Assembly: GCA_023665805.1 (NCBI GenBank)
Contig: JAMPDJ010000018.1
Span: 1-59,293, forward strand
DNA: 59,293 nt
DNA from: Bacteroides sp.
GTDB taxonomy: Bacteria; Bacteroidota; Bacteroidia; Bacteroidales; Bacteroidaceae
Reading direction: 5' to 3'
The notes beneath the pieces were generated by a model. The model did not search any database. It saw nothing but the letters and a program-made list of their open reading frames with translations, and was not told where the DNA came from. The position numbers and the translations under genes were made by a program. Shown here piece after piece: positions 37,282 through 44,866 of this stretch. The number at the start of each line of letters is the position of its first letter. The first letter of the stretch is position 1.

Positions 37282-37317
37282 ATTCGTGAATATGCAGTCG
37301 TAAATTCACGAATATGC
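37282..37317 (+). repeat. 22-bp-period tandem array, family B, locus 1
   Basis: Two cores, ATTCGTGAATATGC at 37282 and ATTCACGAATATGC at 37304, are 22 bases apart. The same core and exact period recur at 49470-49549 with four units. The spacer differs between units. Confidence 0.75.
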
Positions 37318-37393
37318 ACCCCCTCTCCCGTTGCATCCCGCTTTGACTTGACAGAGAGCCTGATTGTCGATGTTTCGGGCATAGTTTTCTTTT

Positions 37394-37594
37394 TAACCCA
37401 AATCAACCATTGGATTTCCAATTCGTTTTGCCTTTATGTTCGTTCGTATTGCAACCGTTTTGTCGAAGGCATAGCGAGCTATGGCAAGACAAAACGAGAA
37501 GCAAGACGGTGAAGAGAAAGGCAAAACGGAGGAAAAGGCAACGTAAATCAGCAGATTTATACAAATTGACGCTATAATGGCCGATTTGGGTTTA
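37394..37594 (+). repeat. MITE-like element, copy 1
   Basis: About 201 bp with terminal repeats related to TTAACCCAAATCGGTCATTAG. Its left end is diverged (AACCCAAATCAACCATTGGA) and its right end reads TGGCCGATTTGGGTTTAA. An internal palindrome (CGTTTTGTC...GACAAAACG around TAGCGAGCTA) is conserved in all copies. Other copies are at 38661, 42847 and 44603. Confidence 0.8.
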
Positions 37595-37598
37595 ATCC

Positions 37599-37871
37599 AA
37601 ATTATTGGTGTCCGATAAAACTCAAAGGTTCCATCTGAAGTTCCTTTTGCTCCGGACAGCCGATATGTCAAACGCACAAAGGCTCTATTAAAAAGCAAAA
37701 ATACGTAGGAAGGGTTCTAAACAAGCAAATATGACACTGTTGGATGACAAAGACATCAAGAAAGGAGCACTCTTTTAACGGATAGTAGACATACTACTGG
37801 GAATTGGGGGGCTTGTCAGAACATAAAACCTGTCAGAACGGAAGGTCAAACACGTTTATCGGACACCAATA
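37599..37871. mobile_element. Deleted insertion element with 9-base target duplication
   Basis: Perfect terminal inverted repeats TATTGGTGTCCGATAAA (left) and TTTATCGGACACCAATA (right) bound a core of about 270 bases that has no complete ORF. The sequence AATCCAAAT occurs directly outside each end, a 9-base target-site duplication. It inserted into the right end of MITE copy 1. The size and ends fit a non-autonomous derivative of an IS4-like element. Confidence 0.75.
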
Positions 37872-37898
37872 AATCCAAATCGACCATTATGCTTGGGT

Positions 37899-38648
37899 TT
37901 ATACCACCTTGCACGTCAGGATACCGCGGAAGAGTGCCACGGCATGGTTCTTCTTGTCTACAGGAAGCGCGGGAGTGCCGGCAAGCGGATACTTGATACC
38001 CATGCTTTCATACTTGTACTGTCCCATGGTGTGATAAGGCAGGATGTCCACTCGTTCCACAACACTGTATTGGGAAATATAACGGGCGGTAGCCGTCAGA
38101 CGGGCATCGTCATCGTTGATACCAGGGGTCACCACATGACGCACCCACACCGGCTTCCCTATGGATTGAAGGTATTCCATCATCTGATGGTTGTGAGTAC
38201 GGTGGTGGGCCGTGAGACGGTAATGCAGGTCGTCGTCCACCGTCTTGACATCCAGCAGGACCAAGTCGGTAACTTCCAATACCCTGCGGACGGCATCATT
38301 GAATATGACGCCGCTGGTATCCAAAGCCGTGTGTATGCCCTCGGCCTTGCACAGACGGAAATAGGCCTCCACGAAAGGTGCCTGCATCAGCGGTTCGCCA
38401 CCCGTGCAGGTGACGCCGCCTGTCTTGATAAAGTTGCGATAGCGCAGTGTTTCTTCCAACAGCTGTTCAGGTGTCCATTCGTACTTCACCGCGGCCCGAG
38501 GATTCCACGTGTCGGGATTGTGGCAGAAGAGGCAACGCATGGGACAGCCTTGCATAAAAGCAAGGAAACGGATTCCAGGTCCATCCACGGTGCCAAAGGA
38601 CTCCAGGGAATGGATGCGTCCAATCAAGGGTTGTGTATTCGATGTCAT
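37899..38648 (-). CDS. pflA: Pyruvate formate-lyase activating enzyme
   Basis: 249 residues. It is a radical SAM enzyme with the cluster motif CPMRCLFCHNPDTW (CxxxCxxC) near residues 35-48 and the N-terminal FGTVDGPGIRFLAFMQGC. It generates the glycyl radical on PflB. It lies downstream of pflB on the same strand, separated by a hairpin and a MITE copy, so it may be less expressed than pflB or have its own promoter. Confidence 0.94.
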   Translation of the reverse strand: MTSNTQPLIGRIHSLESFGTVDGPGIRFLAFMQGCPMRCLFCHNPDTWNPRAAVKYEWTPEQLLEETLRYRNFIKTGGVTCTGGEPLMQAPFVEAYFRLCKAEGIHTALDTSGVIFNDAVRRVLEVTDLVLLDVKTVDDDLHYRLTAHHRTHNHQMMEYLQSIGKPVWVRHVVTPGINDDDARLTATARYISQYSVVERVDILPYHTMGQYKYESMGIKYPLAGTPALPVDKKNHAVALFRGILTCKVV

Positions 38649-38660
38649 TTCGTCTTTGCT

Positions 38661-38815
38661 TTTATCCTGAATCGGTCATCAGGTTTCCAATCCGTTTTGA
38701 CGTTATATTCGTCTCATTGCAACCGTTTTGCCGAAAGGCATAGCAAGCCACGGCAAGACTAAGGAAGCAATGCGGCGAAGAGAATGGCAAAACGTCTCTG
38801 CCATATCCTGATTAT
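38661..38815 (+). repeat. MITE-like element, copy 2 (degenerate)
   Basis: The left end is ATCCTGAATCGGTCATCAGG followed by the conserved TTTCCAATCCGTTTTG and the internal GCAACCGTTTTGCCGAAAGG section. The right terminal repeat is not recognisable, so this copy is truncated. It lies between pflB and pflA. Confidence 0.65.
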
Positions 38816-38834
38816 AGTGATTATTATATAGCCA

Positions 38835-38870
38835 ATGCCCCTCACCTGCATATGTCGAGGGGAGGGGCAT
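38835..38870 (-). terminator. Hairpin after pflB
   Basis: Arms ATGCCCCTC (38835-38843) and GAGGGGCAT (38862-38870) form a perfect 9-bp stem. There is no T-run, so it may cause partial termination or protect the pflB mRNA end. Confidence 0.5.
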
Positions 38871-38973
38871 CATCGGTGTATAGTATCTTGTATCCCTTTC
38901 CGAGCCACATTATTGACTGGAGACTGCAATAATGCGTATGCTCCGGAAGGAGAGGAGATGCCAGACTACGGAA

Positions 38974-41214
38974 TTACATGCACTGGTTGATGGTACGGCT
39001 GAGCACATCCAACTGCTGTTCGCGCGTCAGCTTGACGAAGTTCACCGCATAGCCGGATACTCGGATGGTCAATTGGGGATACTTCTCGGGATGCTCCATG
39101 GCATCTATCAGCAGTTCGCGGTCGAAGACGTTGACGTTGAGGTGCTGACCGCCATCCGGAGTGAAGTAACCGTCCATCAGGTTCACGAGGTTAGCCTTGC
39201 GGCTTTCTTCGTCCTTGCCAAGAGACGCGGGAGTGATAGCGAATGTGTAGGAGATACCGTCCCTTGAATGGTGGAAAGGCAACTTGGCAACGGAAGCCAA
39301 GGCAGCCACGGCACCCTTCACGTCACGGGCGTTCATCGGGTTGGCACCGGGTGCGAAAGGCACACCTGCCTTGCGGCCATCCGGAGTGGCACCCGTGTTG
39401 CGGCCATATACCACATTGGAAGTTATGGTCAAGAGGCTCTGCGTGGGAATGGCATCGCGGTAGGTGCGGTGCTGGCGCAGGTACTCCATGAACTTCTCGG
39501 TCAGCATCACCGCTATCTGGTCGGTCTCGTCGTAGTTGTTGCCGAAGGGGATGTATTCGCCTTCCTCTATCTTGTAATCAACGGCCAGACCGGCTTCGTT
39601 GCGTATGATACGTATCTTGCAGTTCTTCATGGCGGCGATAGAGTCGGTAACTATTGAGATACCGGCAATACCCGTGGCACGTGTGCGCTGAACGTCACCG
39701 TCGTGCAGAGCCATTTCAAACGCCTCGTAGTCATACTTGTCATGCATGTAATGGATAATCTTCAAGGCATTGACATAGGTCTTGGCCAGCCAACGCATCA
39801 TCTGCTCGAAGCGAGGCCAGAACTCCTCAAAGGTAAGGTAGTCACCGGTGACGGGGCTGAAGCATGGGCCTACCTGCAGGCCGCTCATCTCGTCCTTGCC
39901 GCCGTTGATGGCATAGAGCATACACTTGGCCAGGTTGGCACGCGCACCGAAGAACTGCATCTGCTTGCCTATCTTCATGGGGCTGACGCAACAGGCTATG
40001 CCGTAGTCGTCGCCCAGGTCGGGACGCATCAAGTCATCGTTCTCGTACTGCAGTGCGCTGGTGTCGATGCTGACCTTGGCGCAATACTGCTTCCAAGGCT
40101 CGGGCAGACGAGTAGACCACAGGATGGTAAGGTTGGGCTCGGGAGAGGGTCCCATGTTGTAGAGAGTGTGCAACATGCGATAGTCGGTCTTGGTAACCAT
40201 GCTACGGCCGTCTATGCCCATGCCGCCTATGCTGGCGGTAGCCCAGATGGGATCTCCGGAGAAGAGGTCGTTGTACTCGGGAGTACGCAAGAAGCGCACG
40301 ATGCGTAGCTTCATCACCATCTGGTCGATCATTTCCTGGGCCTCGGCCTCGGTTATGATGCCTTTCTTCAGGTCTCTCTGAATATAGATGTCCAAAAATG
40401 CCGAGATACGGCCGATGGACATGGCTGCGCCGTCCTGGTCCTTCACGGCACCAAGATAGCCGAAGTAGGTCCATTGCACGGCCTCGCGGGCGTTGGTAGC
40501 AGGCTTGGTAACATCGAAGCCATAGGCCGCACACATCTTCTCAAACTCCTTTAGAGCGTTTATCTGGTCGGTAATCTCCTCGCGACAACGCACTATCTCC
40601 TCGGTGAACTCCTGTATGTCTATGCGCTTGTGAAAGCGTTTCTTCTCCTCTATCAGGTTGGCGGTACCGTACAGGGCTATGCGGCGATAGTCGCCGATGA
40701 TGCGGCCGCGGCCGTAGGCATCCGGCAGACCGGTGATGATGTGGGCATGACGTGCAGCCTTGATATCATCGTTGTAAGCGGCAAACACGCCCTCGTTGTG
40801 CGTCTTGCGGTACTTGGTGAATATAGCCTTGGTGGCAGGATCCAGCTCATAGCCGTAGGCCTTCAGCGCAGCCTCCACCATGCGTATGCCGCCCTTGGGG
40901 AAGATGCCGCGCTTCAAGGGAGCGTCGGTCTGCAAACCAACAATCACCTCGTTGTCCTTGTCTATGTATCCTGCACCGTATGTGCCTACGCTCTGTGGCA
41001 ATTTTGTCTCTGCATCGTAGACCCCTTTCTCGCGTTCCACCTCGAACATCTTGGAGAGGATATCCCACAACTTCTTGGTCTTATCGCTGGGGCCGGCCAG
41101 GAAACTCTCGTCACCGTCATATGGCTCGTAGTTGTTCTGGATGAAGTCACGTACGTCTATCTCGTGCTTCCATGCCGTACCCTTGAAATCATTCTGTAGG
41201 TTCTGCAATTGCAT
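38974..41214 (-). CDS. pflB: Formate C-acetyltransferase (pyruvate formate-lyase)
   Basis: 746 residues. The paired catalytic cysteines are in [14 protein letters not shown] and the glycyl-radical site is Gly721 in RVSGYAVNF near the C-terminus. It converts pyruvate and CoA to acetyl-CoA and formate in anaerobic metabolism. It has a strong promoter at 41260-41291 with a palindrome inside it. Confidence 0.96.
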   Translation of the reverse strand: MQLQNLQNDFKGTAWKHEIDVRDFIQNNYEPYDGDESFLAGPSDKTKKLWDILSKMFEVEREKGVYDAETKLPQSVGTYGAGYIDKDNEVIVGLQTDAPLKRGIFPKGGIRMVEAALKAYGYELDPATKAIFTKYRKTHNEGVFAAYNDDIKAARHAHIITGLPDAYGRGRIIGDYRRIALYGTANLIEEKKRFHKRIDIQEFTEEIVRCREEITDQINALKEFEKMCAAYGFDVTKPATNAREAVQWTYFGYLGAVKDQDGAAMSIGRISAFLDIYIQRDLKKGIITEAEAQEMIDQMVMKLRIVRFLRTPEYNDLFSGDPIWATASIGGMGIDGRSMVTKTDYRMLHTLYNMGPSPEPNLTILWSTRLPEPWKQYCAKVSIDTSALQYENDDLMRPDLGDDYGIACCVSPMKIGKQMQFFGARANLAKCMLYAINGGKDEMSGLQVGPCFSPVTGDYLTFEEFWPRFEQMMRWLAKTYVNALKIIHYMHDKYDYEAFEMALHDGDVQRTRATGIAGISIVTDSIAAMKNCKIRIIRNEAGLAVDYKIEEGEYIPFGNNYDETDQIAVMLTEKFMEYLRQHRTYRDAIPTQSLLTITSNVVYGRNTGATPDGRKAGVPFAPGANPMNARDVKGAVAALASVAKLPFHHSRDGISYTFAITPASLGKDEESRKANLVNLMDGYFTPDGGQHLNVNVFDRELLIDAMEHPEKYPQLTIRVSGYAVNFVKLTREQQLDVLSRTINQCM

Positions 41215-41259
41215 AAGCTAATATTTTTTAAGCGGTTAATGTCTATTTCAATACGCGTA

Positions 41260-41291
41260 CAAAGGTACAACTATTTTGTAACAATTACAAA
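41260..41291 (-). promoter_or_regulatory. pflB promoter with internal palindrome
   Basis: On the reverse strand TTTG (41288-41291), 20 bases, then TACCTTTG (41260-41267). Between the two boxes lies TTGTAACAATTACAA (41276-41290), inverted arms TTGTAA/TTACAA with a 3-base centre. Its position would let a bound regulator block polymerase. It resembles redox-regulator sites loosely but has different spacing from classic FNR or Rex sites. Confidence 0.65.
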
Positions 41292-41375
41292 AATCAAGAA
41301 CAAAAACGGTTAAAAAAACAGTTACCTTATGCTAAAAACACATGCCATCTTAGTGCATATAAAAACAAATTGTCG

Positions 41376-41383
41376 TACATTTG
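41376..41383 (+). promoter_or_regulatory. -7 box for ddh
   Basis: TACATTTG matches TAnnTTTG, 30 bases before the ddh ATG. No proper -33 element is visible. Confidence 0.45.
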
Positions 41384-41412
41384 CACCGTTTTAACGATAA
41401 TATGTCACAAAA

Positions 41413-42324
41413 ATGCAGACAAAGACTAACAAAATTAACGTTGCAGTCATCGGATACGGCAATATTGGTAAGTATGCCGTTGAAGCTCTGGAAGCAGCTC
41501 CCGACATGGCGATTGCAGGCATTGTCCGCCGTTGCGGCAGCGAGAACTGCCCTCGCGAGATAGCAGACTATCCCGTGGTGAGCGATATCAAGGAATTGAA
41601 GGACGTGGATGTGGCCATACTGGCAACTCCCACGCGCAAGGTGGAGGAGCATGCCCTGGAGTGCCTGAAGCTGGGCATCAACACTGTGGACAGCTTTGAC
41701 ATCCACGGGCTCATCGTGGACCTCCGCCGCACGTTGGACACCGCAGCCCGCGAGCACGGAGCCGTGAGCATCATCTCGGCCGGCTGGGATCCGGGATCCG
41801 ACAGCGTGGTGCGCACCCTTTTGGAGGGCCTTGCACCCAAGGGCCTGACCTATACCAACTTCGGTCCGGGTCGTTCCATGGGTCACAGCGTGTGCGTGCG
41901 TTCCAAGGAAGGTGTCCGCAACGCACTGTCCATGACCATCCCCGTCGGCGAGGGCATCCATCGCCGCATGGTATATGTGGAGCTGGAGGACGGCGCCAAT
42001 CTGGAAGATGTCACCCGCGCCATCAAGGCAGACCCCTACTTCGCCTCCGACGAGACACACGTCTTCCAGGTGGAAAGCGTGGATGCCCTGAACGATGTCG
42101 GCCACGGCGTGAACCTGGTGCGCAAGGGTGTGAGCGGACAGACACACAACCAGCTGTTCGAGTTCAACATGAAGATAAACAACCCCGCACTCACCGCCCA
42201 GGTGCTGGTGAACGCAGCCCGCGCCACCATGTGCCAGCAGCCCGGTGCCTACACCATGATAGAGATTCCCGTGATAGACTATCTGCCAGGCGACCGCGAG
42301 GAGATTATCCGACACCTCGTCTGA
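41413..42324 (+). CDS. ddh: meso-Diaminopimelate D-dehydrogenase
   Basis: 303 residues. The NADP-binding motif VIGYGNIGKYAVEAL is at the N-terminus. Further family motifs are ILATPTRKVEEHA, VDSFDIHG, ISAGWDPGSDSVVR and NFGPGRSMGHSV. It makes meso-diaminopimelate from tetrahydrodipicolinate in one step, the short route to lysine and cell-wall precursor. It is a single-gene unit with its own terminator. Confidence 0.94.
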   Translation: MQTKTNKINVAVIGYGNIGKYAVEALEAAPDMAIAGIVRRCGSENCPREIADYPVVSDIKELKDVDVAILATPTRKVEEHALECLKLGINTVDSFDIHGLIVDLRRTLDTAAREHGAVSIISAGWDPGSDSVVRTLLEGLAPKGLTYTNFGPGRSMGHSVCVRSKEGVRNALSMTIPVGEGIHRRMVYVELEDGANLEDVTRAIKADPYFASDETHVFQVESVDALNDVGHGVNLVRKGVSGQTHNQLFEFNMKINNPALTAQVLVNAARATMCQQPGAYTMIEIPVIDYLPGDREEIIRHLV

Positions 42325-42415
42325 CCACAGGCACACATACACATTGCAGGCCAAGGCCTATACCTTAATTATATACCGTGCCTGTGGCCATGCAACACGT
42401 TTAGACAAACACATC

Positions 42416-42454
42416 ATACACCCCGAAAGCCCATGTCGGTCTCTCGGGGTGTAT
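42416..42454 (+). terminator. Terminator after ddh
   Basis: Perfect 11-base arms ATACACCCCGA (42416-42426) and TCGGGGTGTAT (42444-42454). A short T-rich stretch (TGCGTTTTC) follows. Confidence 0.75.
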
Positions 42455-42653
42455 TGCGTTTTCGGACATGATGCGGCCGGCTGCCCCCATCGGCCCAAAC
42501 ACAATCTTGTCCTGCATATCCTTCAATATGCATGGATTCGAACTTGTGGCAAAACGATATCATCCAATTACTGGTCCAAGGGCGGATAAAGGACAAGAAG
42601 AATGGAGGAAAAATGCTTCCATGCGCTGTGCCCTTGAGAAGACCCGCCTTTAA

Positions 42654-42730
42654 CTATAGTATTGTCGCACCTTTGGCCATAGTATTGTCGAGGGCACGGG
42701 CATAATATTGTCGAGGTGCCGACAATACGG
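42654..42730 (-). repeat. 23-bp-period tandem array, family A, locus 2
   Basis: On the reverse strand the core CGACAATACTATGG occurs as three units whose plus-strand starts are 42654 (CTATAGTATTGTCG), 42677 (CCATAGTATTGTCG) and 42700 (GCATAATATTGTCG), exactly 23 bases apart. A fourth partial core in the opposite direction (CGACAATACGG) lies at 42720-42730. The orientation is opposite to the array at 735-817. Confidence 0.8.
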
Positions 42731-42731
42731 A

Positions 42732-42778
42732 TGAACTGCCCCCTAAAAGTTTTTGTACAACTTTTGGGGTGCAGTTCA
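42732..42778. repeat. Long palindrome, fused insertion-sequence-like ends
   Basis: TGAACTGCCCCCTAAAAGTT and, inverted, TGAACTGCACCCCAAAAGTT flank a short centre (TTTGTAC region). The arms match with few differences. They look like the two ends of an IS3-type element brought together with the middle lost, though a simple stem-loop is also possible. Confidence 0.45.
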
Positions 42779-42846
42779 CATCTTGTCTGAGTCAAAATGC
42801 AGGCAGCAAATCACAGACAAGACAGCGACTGTGCAATCACATCTAT

Positions 42847-43049
42847 TTAACCCGAATCGGTCATTAGACTTCCAATCCGTTTTGCCTTTATGTTCGTGCG
42901 TATTGCAACCGTTTTGTCGAAGGCATAGCGAGCTATGGCAAGACCAAACGGGAAGCAAGACGGCGAAGAGAAAGGCAAAATGGAGGAAAAGGCAATATAA
43001 ATCAGATGATTTATACAAAGTGACGTTCTAATGACCGATTTGGGTTTAA
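42847..43049 (+). repeat. MITE-like element, copy 3
   Basis: About 203 bp, complete. The left end is TTAACCCGAATCGGTCATTA and the right end TAATGACCGATTTGGGTTTA, near-perfect inverted repeats. The internal palindrome and A-rich right half are as in the other copies. Confidence 0.85.
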
Positions 43050-43089
43050 TCCACCGGATATTAAAGCTGTAAAATGCAACCGCCAAAAC

Positions 43090-44445
43090 TCAAGAGACCA
43101 GTGAAATTCTGCGCACAAGGTATCCGATCACTATGATTATCATGGTGACGAGTTCTGATGCCGGGATGGACAGCCATAAGCCTGGAACACCTACGATTTC
43201 AGGCAGCACAATAAATCCGGGCACCATGAAGATTATTCCCCTCAGCACCATATAGACTATTGAACGTGTTGCACGTTCACAGCTCTGATAATATCCGATG
43301 AAGGTTATATTCAAAGCAAAAGGCAATGCGCACAGACCAAGCATCGGCAAGCCCGCCTTGGCTATTTCATAGGCATGTGCTGTGGAATCAAGGAATATGC
43401 CGGCTAAGATTCCGGAACCGGCCCACATGCAAAAAGTTATTGCCACGCCGCAGAATACCGCAGCAACAAGCGCGACATTCAACGCCTGACGGACGCGTTC
43501 CGGCTGACCTGCGCCGTAATTGTAACTTATGATTGGTTGTGACGACAGTGCCACGGCATTACTGATAGAAAAGATGAGCGGAAACAGATAGCACCCGATA
43601 CTGAAGGCGGCCACGCCATCTTCGCCAAGGAATGACAGGAACATATAATTACCTGTAATCATCATCACTCCGATGGCAAGCTCGGCAATTAAAGTGGCCA
43701 AGCCTATTTTAGCCATATAGCAGGTGTTGCGCAACGACAATCTGAGCGACTTCATAGTCATGCGCAGCCGGTAGAATTTCAATTTATCGGAGAAGAACAG
43801 AAAGTATGCCACAACCATCGTCCCTGCCAAGATGCAAGATATGGAGGTTGCCATCGAAGCGCCTTTAATTCCCAGCCCGAGAGGAAAAACCATATACCAG
43901 TCAAGAAATATATTGAACACCGCTCCCACTATCTGCACCGACATTGCATAGCGCGGGGAGCCGTCAAGGCGTATCAGCATCATGCCAGCGCATTGCAGAT
44001 AAAAGAACATAAGCCCCGGCAGAAGCCATAGCAGATAATCTTTGGCCAACTCCTCGAGACACGGACTACATCCGAGCAGATACAATATCGGCCGGGTAAA
44101 GAGCAGAGAGGCGAGTATTACTATGCCGAATATGACAGCACCGGCAATATAAGCCTGGGTCATGATGATTCTCGCCGCCTTTATGTTTCCCTCCGCAATT
44201 CTTATGCCACCGATGACAGATGCACCAATGCCAAACATCAGTCCTATCCCCGCGCATAACAGGAACATGGGTGCTACAATGTTGATGGCAGCCAGGGCAT
44301 TGCTGCCCACGCCATGACCAACAAACATGCCGTCGCATATATTCAGTGCAGAATTAAACACCATTCCTATCAATGTAGGGAAGAACATGGCACTAAACAG
44401 CCTGTTGATTTTTCCGTTGCCGAAATCAAGTTTATCTCTATCCAT
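43090..44445 (-). CDS. MATE-family efflux transporter
   Basis: 451 residues with about 12 membrane helices in two related halves. The N-terminus (MFFPTLIGMVFNSALNICDG) and the NAVALSSQPIISYNYGAGQ region are typical of MatE domains. It would export drugs or metabolites using Na+ or H+. It lies between two MITE copies, with a -7 box at 44482-44489. Confidence 0.92.
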   Translation of the reverse strand: MDRDKLDFGNGKINRLFSAMFFPTLIGMVFNSALNICDGMFVGHGVGSNALAAINIVAPMFLLCAGIGLMFGIGASVIGGIRIAEGNIKAARIIMTQAYIAGAVIFGIVILASLLFTRPILYLLGCSPCLEELAKDYLLWLLPGLMFFYLQCAGMMLIRLDGSPRYAMSVQIVGAVFNIFLDWYMVFPLGLGIKGASMATSISCILAGTMVVAYFLFFSDKLKFYRLRMTMKSLRLSLRNTCYMAKIGLATLIAELAIGVMMITGNYMFLSFLGEDGVAAFSIGCYLFPLIFSISNAVALSSQPIISYNYGAGQPERVRQALNVALVAAVFCGVAITFCMWAGSGILAGIFLDSTAHAYEIAKAGLPMLGLCALPFALNITFIGYYQSCERATRSIVYMVLRGIIFMVPGFIVLPEIVGVPGLWLSIPASELVTMIIIVIGYLVRRISLVS

Positions 44446-44481
44446 ATATTTGTCGTTTATCCATTATCAATAAACCGGATG

Positions 44482-44489
44482 CAAAGTTA
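44482..44489 (-). promoter_or_regulatory. -7 box for the MATE gene
   Basis: TAACTTTG on the reverse strand, 37 bases upstream of the start. No -33 TTG at the right distance. Confidence 0.45.
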
Positions 44490-44602
44490 CTGACTTTACA
44501 GCAATTGAAAACGGTGCATCGGATTCTTTTTATAACCCGATTTGGTTTTCCATTCTGTCCTCCCCCCCAACTTTACAGAAGGAAAAGCCATTATAGAAAG
44601 AA

Positions 44603-44805
44603 TAAACCCAAATCGGTCATTAGAGCGTCAATTTTTACAAATCAGCTTATTTGTATTGCCTTTTCCTCCGTTTTTCCCTTCTCTTCGCCGTCTTGCTTCC
44701 CGTTTCGTCTCGCCATAGCTCGCTATGACTTCGACAAAACGGTTGCAATACGAACGACTGTAAGGACAAAACGGATTGGAAATCTAATGACCTATTCAGG
44801 ATTAA
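44603..44805 (-). repeat. MITE-like element, copy 4 (inverted)
   Basis: About 203 bp in the opposite orientation to the other copies. The left end is TAAACCCAAATCGGTCATTA and the right end TAATGACCTATTCAGGATTA, with the conserved internal GCCATAGCTCGCTATG palindrome. Confidence 0.82.
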
Positions 44806-44866
44806 CTAATTCCCAAAGCTTACCCATCACTACCTACTTAAGGAAGTGACGGAAAATTCCCGCTTA

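Larger units (their letters stand above)
37208..37898. other. Composite non-coding region between the IS and pflA
   Basis: 691 bases without a gene. In order it holds two units of the 22-bp array (37282-37317), a MITE copy (37394-37594), and a deleted insertion element (37599-37871) that entered the MITE end and duplicated nine bases. It acts as a landing zone for small mobile sequences. Confidence 0.7.
38649..38973. other. Intergenic region pflB-pflA
   Basis: 325 bases. It holds MITE copy 2 (38661-38815) and the hairpin at 38835-38870. No separate pflA promoter was identified. Confidence 0.5.
42325..43089. other. Repeat-rich intergenic region ddh / MATE gene
   Basis: 765 bases without a gene. 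In order it holds the ddh terminator (42416-42454), a small hairpin GCATAT/ATATGC near 42517, the 23-bp array (42654-42713), a large hairpin with insertion-sequence-like arms (42732-42778) and MITE copy 3 (42847-43049). Confidence 0.7.
44446..44866. other. Intergenic region upstream of the MATE gene
   Basis: 421 bases. It holds the MATE -7 box and MITE copy 4 (44603-44805). At about 44530 the sequence ATAACCCGATTTGGTTTTCC resembles a lone MITE end. Otherwise nothing was recognised. Confidence 0.5.

Noticed and set aside
42847..43086. Open frame conserved through the MITE copies as a small protein
   Set aside because: The frame stays open in copies 1, 3 and 4, but it has no consistent start, runs into flanking DNA and follows from the repeats being near-identical.
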